Of a stretch of DNA of 27,574 bases, positions 21,911 to 27,574 are shown piece by piece. The translations under genes were made by a program, and so were the position numbers. Each line of letters starts with the position of its first letter. Position 1 is the first letter of the stretch. The notes under the pieces are model-generated. The model was not told where the DNA came from, did not search any database, and saw only the letters and a program-made list of their open reading frames with translations. Origin of the DNA: an uncultured Eubacteriales bacterium (lineage in GTDB: Bacteria > Bacillota > Clostridia > Oscillospirales > CAG-272); NCBI GenBank assembly GCA_900546315.1, contig URCP01000031.1, positions 1-27,574 of the forward strand. The letters are read 5' to 3'.

Positions 21911-23125
21911 ATGAAAAAGTTTCTTTCTCTCGCGCTTGCGGCGCTCATGACTGCCGGCTGTCTCGTCGGCTGCGGCTCCGCTAAGAAGACTCCCGACGGA
22001 ATAGCCGTCGAGGGAGATACCATCAAGGTCGGCGTTTTCGAGCCTGTCACCGGTGAGAACGGCGGCGGCGGATCCCAGGAGGTCCTCGGTATCCGTTACG
22101 CGAACAAGCAGGTTCCGTCCGTCACTATCGGCGACAAGGAATATAAGATCGAGCTCGTTGAGGTCGACAACCAGTCGGATAAGACCGCTGCCGTCACTGC
22201 TGCGTCCCAGCTGATAACTTCCGGCGTCGTCGCTGTCCTCGGCTCGTACGGCTCCGGCGTTTCGATCGCGGCAGGCGCTACGTTTGAGAGTGCGGGCGTT
22301 CCGGCTATCGGATGCTCCTGCACCAACCCGCAGGTCACTCTTGGAAATGATTTCTATTTCCGCGTATGCTTCCTCGATCCGTTCCAGGGCACCGTCATGG
22401 CGAACTACGCTTACGCCACCAAGGGCTGCCAGAAGGCTTACGTGATATATCAGAACGGCGACGACTACTCGACCGGACTCGCAAACTACTTCATGCAGGC
22501 TTATAAGGGAGAGGTCGTCGGTCAGTCTACATTCAACACCAACGAGTCCGACTTCAACGCTTACATAACCGCGGCTAAGGCCGCAAACCCGGATGTCGTG
22601 TTCGTTCCGTCCTCCATCCAGACCGCGTCCCTCTTCATCAAGCAGGCGCGTGAGGCAGGTCTTGACTGCGCTATCATGGCGGGCGACACATGGGAGAACC
22701 AGACCATCATCGACAACGCGGGCAAGGATAACGCGACGAACGTCTATCTCTCCACTTTCTTCGATGAGAACGACTCCGGCGCCGCTGAGTTCGTCAAGGG
22801 CTACAAGGAGTTCCTGAACTCTGACAGCGCAAACCTCACTCTCAACGGCGGCAACGACGTTGTCGCGGCTGTCTCGGCTCTCGGATACGACGCTTACATG
22901 ACCCTCGTCGAGGCTCTTAAGAAGGTCGATCCGGCAAACGTCAACTCTGTCGCAATCCGCGACGCCCTGAAGACCGTAAGCTTCACCGGCGTCACCGGCA
23001 GCATCTCCTTCGACGAGAACGGAGACGCCAAGAAGGATACCGCGTTCATCAAGGAGATGGCGGACGGCGCGTTCAAGTTCCTCGGTACTCAGAAGACCGA
23101 CGGCTCCTTCAACGCAGCTAACTGA
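21911..23125 (+). CDS. livK: Branched-chain amino-acid-type ABC transporter, substrate-binding lipoprotein
   Basis: This is the extracellular receptor of the importer encoded downstream. The protein is 404 residues. Its N-terminus is a lipoprotein signal: MKKFLSLALAALMTAG, then the lipobox LVGC with Cys21 as the lipidated residue. The mature part is a type I periplasmic-binding fold: IKVGVFEPVTGENGGGG, the Val/Asp/Asn-rich strand IELVEVDNQSD, AVLGSYGSGVSIAAG, KAYVIYQNGDDYSTG and a long C-terminal lobe with VAAVSALGYDAYMTLVEAL. Ligand is probably leucine, isoleucine or valine, but related systems carry amides, urea or other amino acids. The ORF is open from 21896, but GGAGGT at seven bases selects ATG 21911. 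Codon use is strongly biased, suggesting high expression. Confidence 0.9.
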   Translation: MKKFLSLALAALMTAGCLVGCGSAKKTPDGIAVEGDTIKVGVFEPVTGENGGGGSQEVLGIRYANKQVPSVTIGDKEYKIELVEVDNQSDKTAAVTAASQLITSGVVAVLGSYGSGVSIAAGATFESAGVPAIGCSCTNPQVTLGNDFYFRVCFLDPFQGTVMANYAYATKGCQKAYVIYQNGDDYSTGLANYFMQAYKGEVVGQSTFNTNESDFNAYITAAKAANPDVVFVPSSIQTASLFIKQAREAGLDCAIMAGDTWENQTIIDNAGKDNATNVYLSTFFDENDSGAAEFVKGYKEFLNSDSANLTLNGGNDVVAAVSALGYDAYMTLVEALKKVDPANVNSVAIRDALKTVSFTGVTGSISFDENGDAKKDTAFIKEMADGAFKFLGTQKTDGSFNAAN

Positions 23126-23169
23126 GTTGTCAGACGGCATAATTTAACTTGGACGTCAAGCAACGATGC

Positions 23170-23206
23170 TTCGGCGGGGGGACCTCGTCCTCTCGCCGAA
23201 CATTTT
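23170..23206 (+). terminator. Terminator-like hairpin between livK and livH
   Basis: Bases 23170-23182 pair with 23188-23200 through thirteen pairs, two of them G-U, with a five-base loop. CATTTTT follows. It probably terminates most transcripts after livK so that receptor exceeds permease. Confidence 0.75.
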
Positions 23207-23227
23207 TAAGTGAATGTCGAAAACGAA

Positions 23228-23273
23228 TATTTTCGGAAATATTCCCTGATTTCAGGAAGTATTTCCGAAAATA
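23228..23273. repeat. 46-base inverted repeat between livK and livH
   Basis: Outer arms 23228-23241 and 23260-23273 pair perfectly over 14 bases. Inside, TTCCCTGA and TCAGGAA form a second stem with one bulge. It is AT-rich and has no T-run. It could be an mRNA-stability element for the permease message, an operator or a dispersed palindrome. The remaining bases up to livH show only AAAGG before the start. Confidence 0.65.
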
Positions 23274-23360
23274 GAGTCGTATTCGGTGGTAATTACGGTT
23301 TTTATTTTTCACGGGATCTTTTGTCTCCCGCGGCAAAGCTAACGAAAGGCATTGTTACCA

Positions 23361-24242
23361 ATGACAGAATTTCTGCAAAACTGCCTGACCGGTATTTCGA
23401 TAGGCTCGAGCTACGCGCTTATCGCTATCGGGTACACGATGGTGTACGGTATTCTCCGCCTCATAAATTTCGCGCACGGCGATATTTTCATGATGGCGGG
23501 ATACTTCATGATATTTTTTATGGTCAATCTCATGATACCGTGGTATGTCGCGATACCGATGGTCATCGTCGCGACCGCGCTGCTCGGCGTGGTTATCGAC
23601 CAGATAGCCTACAAGCCACTCAGATCGGCTCCGAGAATGTCCATTATGATCTCCGCTATCGGTGTGTCGTATTTTCTCGAAAATATGGCGACCTACCTGT
23701 TCTCCGCGCTGCCGAAGTCGTATCCGTCGATTGAGATACTCAACAGAAAGATAACTCTCGGGTCGGTTTCCACATCCCTGTGTACTTTCATAACGCCTAT
23801 CGTGACCGTGCTGCTTGTGCTCGTTCTGATAGTCCTTGTCAATAAGACGAAGATCGGCATGGCGATGCGCGCCGTGTCTAAGGATTTCAGCGCAGCTCAG
23901 CTGATGGGTATCCGCATAAATAATGTCATCAGCGCGACTTTCGTGATCGGCTGCGCGCTTGCCGCGGTCGGTTCGGTGCTTTATTTCACACCGCGCGCGA
24001 CGGTCTATCCGCTTGTCGGCTCGCTTCCGGGACTTAAGTGCTTTGTGGCGGCGGTGTTCGGCGGTATCGGGTCGATACCGGGAGCACTGCTCGGCGGGTT
24101 CCTTATCGGTATCTGCGAGACATTTATAAAATTCAGCCCGCTGTCCGAGTTCAGCGACGTCTTCACGTTCGTCGTGCTGATACTCGTGCTGTTCATACGT
24201 CCTACCGGACTGTTCGGCGAGAAGCTGGAGGAGAAGGTCTGA
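23361..24242 (+). CDS. livH: Branched-chain amino-acid-type ABC transporter permease LivH
   Basis: LivH is one of the two membrane subunits forming the translocation path. The 293-residue protein starts MTEFLQNCLTGISIGSSYAL and shows the family hallmarks GYTMVYGILRLINFAHGDIFM near 25-45, RAVSKDFSAAQLMGIRINNVI near 174-194, and FGGIGSIPGALLGGFLIGI near 232-250. The last two include the EAA-like coupling loop that contacts the ATPases. Eight or so membrane helices are evident. ATG 23361 is chosen because it matches the family start. AAAGG at 23345-23349 is 11 bases away, and a TTG at 23352 is too close to that site. It overlaps livM by one base. Confidence 0.93.
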   Translation: MTEFLQNCLTGISIGSSYALIAIGYTMVYGILRLINFAHGDIFMMAGYFMIFFMVNLMIPWYVAIPMVIVATALLGVVIDQIAYKPLRSAPRMSIMISAIGVSYFLENMATYLFSALPKSYPSIEILNRKITLGSVSTSLCTFITPIVTVLLVLVLIVLVNKTKIGMAMRAVSKDFSAAQLMGIRINNVISATFVIGCALAAVGSVLYFTPRATVYPLVGSLPGLKCFVAAVFGGIGSIPGALLGGFLIGICETFIKFSPLSEFSDVFTFVVLILVLFIRPTGLFGEKLEEKV

Positions 24243-25324
24243 TGAAAAAGATAAACAAAAGAAATCTAGGACTGTCTCTCGGACTCGCTGGCGTCATCGT
24301 CGTCGCGCTGATACTCGTCGGGACTGTCGCTTCTCCGACGTCGATGCTTTACAAGGTGCTCCAGATGGGCGCGATTTACGCGCTGCTCGCCGTCACTATG
24401 AACCTTCTTAACGGTTTTACCGGGCTGTTCTCGCTCGGTCAGGCGGGGTTCATGACGCTCGGTGCTTATACCTTCGCCGTGCTGACGATTCCGGTTAACT
24501 CTAAAGCCGGCGTCTACTATCTTTTTGGTGTCACCGATGTTCTTAAAAATGTCGAGCTGCCGTGGTTTGTCGCGCTCATCATCGCGGGTGCGGTATCGGC
24601 GCTGTTCGCGTTCCTCATCGGCATGCCGATGCTGAGGCTCAAGAGCGACTATTTCGCTATCGCCACCCTCGGTTTCGCCGAGGTTGTGCGTATCGTCGTC
24701 GCGTCGAAGCCGATGAACCGGATAACCAACGGTTCTATGGGTCTCACAAAGATCCCCGGATTCTCGAATTTCTTCGTGCCGTTCATCGTCAGCGGAATCT
24801 GCATCGCCATCATTGCTCTTATCATGCGTTCGACTTATGGTCGAGCGTTCAAGGCTGTGCGCGACGACGAGATCGCTGCTGAGTCGATGGGTATCAATCT
24901 CTCGAAGACAAAGCTGCTCTCGTTTGTCATAAGCTCCTTCTTCGCCGGTATCGGCGGGGCGCTGATGACGATGTTCACCGGCGCGGTTTCCTCTACTACA
25001 TTCACTATCGCGATAACTTATTTCATCCTGCTCATCGTGGTTATAGGCGGTATGTCGTCTATCACCGGAAGCGTCATTTCGGCGTTTATCGTCATCTCCG
25101 CGCGCGAGTGGTGGCTCAGGTTCCTCGATCAGGAGACTTATATAGGCTCGTTCAAGGTGCCGCTGCTGCGCACCGGCTTCAGGATGGTCGTCTTCTCGGT
25201 CATACTGATGGTGGTCGTGCTGTTCTTCAAGAACGGACTGATGGGCAACCGCGAGCTGTCGTGGGATCACTTCTTCTCGCTCTTCAAGCGGAAGAAAAAG
25301 GACGGTGAGAAAGATGGCAAATAA
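24242..25324 (+). CDS. livM: Branched-chain amino-acid-type ABC transporter permease LivM
   Basis: LivM is the second permease subunit. The 360-residue protein begins MKKINKRNLGLSLGLAG with a first helix near 12-32. Family segments include YALLAVTMNLLNGFTGLFSLGQAGFM near 47-72, RLKSDYFAIATLGFAEVVRIV near 135-155 and RAVRDDEIAAESMGINLSKTK-like KAVRDDEIAAESMGINLSKTK near 204, the coupling loop. VIGGMSSITGSVISAF follows near 268. The start ATG 24242 overlaps the livH stop (TGATG), with GGAGGAG eight bases upstream. An open frame reaches back to 24038 but lies inside livH. The C-terminus is Lys-rich. It overlaps the livG start by 11 bases, so all four downstream genes are translationally linked. 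Confidence 0.93.
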   Translation: MKKINKRNLGLSLGLAGVIVVALILVGTVASPTSMLYKVLQMGAIYALLAVTMNLLNGFTGLFSLGQAGFMTLGAYTFAVLTIPVNSKAGVYYLFGVTDVLKNVELPWFVALIIAGAVSALFAFLIGMPMLRLKSDYFAIATLGFAEVVRIVVASKPMNRITNGSMGLTKIPGFSNFFVPFIVSGICIAIIALIMRSTYGRAFKAVRDDEIAAESMGINLSKTKLLSFVISSFFAGIGGALMTMFTGAVSSTTFTIAITYFILLIVVIGGMSSITGSVISAFIVISAREWWLRFLDQETYIGSFKVPLLRTGFRMVVFSVILMVVVLFFKNGLMGNRELSWDHFFSLFKRKKKDGEKDGK

Positions 25325-26156
25325 CGTATTATCCGTGCGCGACGTCACGATGCAGTTCGGTGGCGTCGTCGCGGTCGACAACCTCTCGATGAAGATAAAC
25401 GAGGGTGAGATCGTCTCACTCATCGGTCCGAACGGCGCCGGAAAGACGACGGCGTTCAACGTCATAACCGGCGTCTATCACCCGACGAACGGCGAGATAG
25501 AGTTCTGCGGAAATCTCATCTCCGCCGGTTATCCGACCGGAAAGATGAAGAAGCTCTACGCCGGCAAGAACAACGGAAAATACACGCGTCAGGTCGCTTT
25601 GACCCCCGACGAGATAACGAAGCAGGGAATGGCGCGTACATTCCAGAATATCCGTCTTTTCAAGGGCATGACCGTGTTCGACAACGTCCTCACGGCAAAG
25701 CACCTGAGGCGCACGTCCAACATCTTTTCCGCCGCCTTTCAGCTGAATCATAAGGAGGAGGCGAAGATGCGCGAGGAGACCGAAAATCTCCTTCGACTGA
25801 TAGGTCTCTGGGATGTGAAGGATGAGATGAGCACAAACCTGCCTTACGGCAAGCAGCGCCACCTCGAGATAGCGCGCGCCCTCGCGACCGAGCCGAAGCT
25901 TTTGCTTCTCGACGAGCCCGCGGCGGGAATGAACCCGCAGGAGACCGAGGAGCTGACCGCGTTCATCCGCCGTGTGCGGGATGAGTTCGGGATGACGATA
26001 TTTCTCATCGAGCACCACATGAACCTCGTCATGGACATATCCGACAGGATATACGTTATAGATTTCGGACACATGATCTCGAGCGGAACTCCCGCCGAGG
26101 TGCAGTCCGACCAGAAGGTCATCGACGCGTATCTGGGGGTGAGCAAAGTTGACTGA
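25314..26156 (+). CDS. livG: Branched-chain amino-acid-type ABC transporter ATP-binding protein LivG
   Basis: LivG is one of two ATPases that energise the importer. The 280-residue protein has Walker A GPNGAGKTT near 38-46, the Q-loop in ARTFQNIRLFKGMTV, the signature NLPYGKQRHLEIARAL, Walker B KLLLLDEPAAGMNP and the switch histidine in FLIEHHMNLVM. LPYGKQ instead of LSGGQ is usual for LivG. An insertion between Walker A and the Q-loop (near 65-100, with KKLYAGKNNGKYTRQ) is longer than in many homologues. ATG 25314 is selected with GGTGAG upstream; a GTG at 25305 is a weaker alternative. Confidence 0.93.
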   Translation: MANNVLSVRDVTMQFGGVVAVDNLSMKINEGEIVSLIGPNGAGKTTAFNVITGVYHPTNGEIEFCGNLISAGYPTGKMKKLYAGKNNGKYTRQVALTPDEITKQGMARTFQNIRLFKGMTVFDNVLTAKHLRRTSNIFSAAFQLNHKEEAKMREETENLLRLIGLWDVKDEMSTNLPYGKQRHLEIARALATEPKLLLLDEPAAGMNPQETEELTAFIRRVRDEFGMTIFLIEHHMNLVMDISDRIYVIDFGHMISSGTPAEVQSDQKVIDAYLGVSKVD

Positions 26157-26877
26157 AGAGAAGAACATACTCGAGATACACGACCTCAAGGTGTCCTACG
26201 GCGGCATCGAGGCGGTCAAGGGCGTCACCCTTACCGTCCCGGAGGGGAAGATCGTCACGCTGATCGGCGCGAACGGCGCGGGCAAATCGACGATACTGAA
26301 GACCGTCTCCGGAATCGTCAGACCGAAGACCGGACGGATACTCTACAACGGCGAGGACATTACCGGAAAATCTCCGGATAAGATAGTCAAGGCGGGCATC
26401 GTGCTTGTCCCCGAGGGGCGTCACGTTTTCCCGAACCTGACCGTCAAGGAGAACCTCAAGATAGGAGCGTATCTGAGACGCGACGACCTGAGCGCGGACT
26501 TCGCGACTGTATACGGGCTGTTCCCGAGACTTAAGGAGCGCGAGTGGCAGCTTGCCGGAACGCTCTCTGGCGGCGAGCAGCAGATGCTCGCGGTCGGGCG
26601 CGCGCTCATGTCGAAGCCGAAGCTGATCATGATGGACGAGCCGTCGCTCGGGCTCGCGCCGCTCATCGTTCAGAGCATATTCGGGATAATCCGCGAGATA
26701 AACCGTCGCGGAATAACCGTGCTCCTCAACGAGCAGAACGCGAACATGGCGCTCCAGACCGCCGACAAGGCGTATGTCCTCGAAACCGGAAGGCTCACGA
26801 TGGAGGGCACCGGAGCGGAGCTTCTCGCCGACGAGTCGGTCAAGGAAGCCTATCTCGGAAAGAGCAAAGCCAAATAA
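26149..26877 (+). CDS. livF: Branched-chain amino-acid-type ABC transporter ATP-binding protein LivF
   Basis: LivF is the partner ATPase. The 242-residue protein shows Walker A GANGAGKST near 42-50, the Q-loop region LVPEGRHVFPNLTVKENL (typical of LivF), signature LSGGEQQMLAVGRAL near 142-156, Walker B KLIMMDEPSLGLAP and the segment VLLNEQNANMAL, where Glu-Gln replaces the usual Glu-His as is normal in LivF. The start is TTG 26149 with GGGGGTGAG five bases upstream. It overlaps the end of livG by eight bases. The C-terminus ends YLGKSKAK. A terminator closes the operon. Confidence 0.93.
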   Translation: MTEEKNILEIHDLKVSYGGIEAVKGVTLTVPEGKIVTLIGANGAGKSTILKTVSGIVRPKTGRILYNGEDITGKSPDKIVKAGIVLVPEGRHVFPNLTVKENLKIGAYLRRDDLSADFATVYGLFPRLKEREWQLAGTLSGGEQQMLAVGRALMSKPKLIMMDEPSLGLAPLIVQSIFGIIREINRRGITVLLNEQNANMALQTADKAYVLETGRLTMEGTGAELLADESVKEAYLGKSKAK

Positions 26878-26881
26878 AATC

Positions 26882-26914
26882 AAGGCGCTGTCAGGGTGAC
26901 GGCGTCTTTTTTTT
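26882..26914 (+). terminator. Rho-independent terminator after livF
   Basis: AAGGCGCTGTCA (26882-26893) pairs with TGACGGCGTCTT (26897-26908) through twelve pairs, two of them G-U. A run of eight T ends at 26914. Confidence 0.85.
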
Positions 26915-26963
26915 GCTGACAGATGTCCGTAAATCAGCCATTCCATGTCATAACACTTGTATT

Positions 26964-27010
26964 GTTGGCAATACTTATATTGATAATACATATACGGTTG
27001 GTAATAATTA
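26964..27010. repeat. Pair of 14-bp direct repeats in the AT-rich region before the last gene
   Basis: GTTGGCAATACTTA (26964-26977) and GTTGGTAATAATTA (26997-27010) differ at two positions. They start 33 bases apart, about three helical turns. They could be tandem sites for a regulator. The 255-base gap (26915-27169) also holds a TATAAT at 27089-27094 without a convincing -35, and AAAGGA (27155-27160) before the gene. Confidence 0.4.
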
Positions 27011-27169
27011 AGACATAAATTTGGCAAAACGAAACATTTAATACATGAAAAGACATGAATATAAGTATAAATATTCAAATATTAGCGTTATAATATACAT
27101 AGCGATAAAGTGATGACCTCAGAGTGAAACCGTCGCGGACGGAATTTATTTTTGAAAGGAATTTTGACA

Positions 27170-27574
27170 ATGGGAAAACTATGCAAGTCGAAAATCTTCG
27201 CTCTGGTTATGTGCATTGCGATGATTTTCTCGGTACTTCCTGTCGGGGTATTGGCTGATGGGGAGGAAAGCGGTGAAGGCGGAGCGGAAAGCGGAGCCTG
27301 TGTCGTTTGGATTGGAGAGACTGGGTATACGACACTTGAGGCGGCAATTAATGAAGCTGAAGATGGCGCAACAATAAAGCTCAGTGAAGGCAGATTTACC
27401 ACATATGGTAAATCATCACCGAAAAAAAGTCTGACATTTGAAGGCGCGGGAACCGGAAAAACCTTATGGGGGATTGGCGCTACAATTCCCGATCCGTTGA
27501 AATTTGGAACAGAGTATAATGACGATTACAGCTTTGACGGTTGTGATACTATTACATTCAAGAATATGACGCTT
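27170..27574 (+). CDS. Secreted surface protein, probable beta-helix repeat protein (5' part only)
   Basis: The first 135 codons are present and the frame is open at the window edge. ATG 27170 follows AAAGGA at nine bases. Residues 1-29 are a signal peptide: a short basic start (MGKLCKSK), the hydrophobic core IFALVMCIAMIFSVLPVGV and cleavage after LA. A Glu/Gly/Ser-rich spacer follows. Then TGYTTLEAAINEAEDGATIKLSEG resembles the entry segment of pectate-lyase-like beta-helix proteins, with later strands KSLTFEGAGTGKTLWG and DTITFKNMTL. Such proteins serve as adhesins or glycan-active enzymes; no function can be chosen from this part. Base composition is more AT-rich and codon use more A/T-ending than in the rest of the window, suggesting an accessory gene. 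Confidence 0.7.
   Translation, partial: MGKLCKSKIFALVMCIAMIFSVLPVGVLADGEESGEGGAESGACVVWIGETGYTTLEAAINEAEDGATIKLSEGRFTTYGKSSPKKSLTFEGAGTGKTLWGIGATIPDPLKFGTEYNDDYSFDGCDTITFKNMTL

Noticed and set aside
21854..23140. A 428-codon - strand open frame opposite livK
   Set aside because: It covers the livK gene, whose lipoprotein signal and binding-protein fold are unmistakable, and it has an antisense-type composition.
24038..24241. Upstream extension of livM
   Set aside because: It lies inside livH in another frame. The ATG at 24242 has a strong ribosome site and matches the usual LivM start.

Overview
The window is a chromosomal segment of a GC-rich Gram-positive bacterium. It looks like an anaerobic gut Clostridia member (Oscillospiraceae/Christensenellales-like), but this is an inference from gene content and no marker gene fixes the genus. 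The support is a Firmicutes-style division and cell-wall cluster, consensus sigma-A promoters, strong GGAGG ribosome sites with frequent TTG and GTG starts, a bile-salt-hydrolase-type enzyme, cytoplasmic enzymes for plant or host glycans, and a lipoprotein-dependent amino-acid ABC importer. I see no rRNA, tRNA, CRISPR array, insertion sequence or phage gene.

Positions 1-8020 hold the division and cell-wall cluster: the end of murE, then murF, mraY, ftsW, murG, ftsQ (divIB) and ftsZ, all on +. MurF, MraY and MurG act in order on the peptidoglycan precursor, FtsW polymerises it, FtsQ is a divisome scaffold and FtsZ forms the ring. murD, murC, murB/murA and ftsA, often interleaved here, are absent from this stretch. 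FtsW has a long Gln/Arg/Pro-rich N-terminal tail. The ftsQ leader is an unusual array of palindromes that also carries a small ORF with a strong ribosome site. ftsZ has its own promoter and a terminator.

Positions 8121-13448 are a compact + strand group: a YbaK-type deacylase, an uncharacterised alpha/alpha-toroid protein and a GH78 alpha-L-rhamnosidase, ending in a bidirectional terminator. It is shared with a convergent - strand gene (13528-15240) for another toroid-type protein, which has a perfect-consensus promoter and a leader of about 217 nt. Divergent from it is a bile-salt-hydrolase-family gene (15661-16629), followed by a small membrane protein and a YoaK/DUF1275 membrane protein.

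Positions 18028-21420 encode three proteins resembling Bacillus subtilis YdjI, YdjG and YdjH: an SPFH protein with three zinc ribbons, a zinc-ribbon protein with a C-terminal membrane helix, and a secreted, anchored TPM-domain protein. This is probably a membrane-stress module, here without an adjacent pspA. Positions 21748-26914 hold a complete branched-chain amino-acid-type ABC importer (livK, livH, livM, livG, livF). It has a consensus promoter, a candidate upstream ORF ending one base before livK, and two large hairpins between livK and the permease genes. The window ends inside a more AT-rich gene for a secreted protein that may form a beta-helix.
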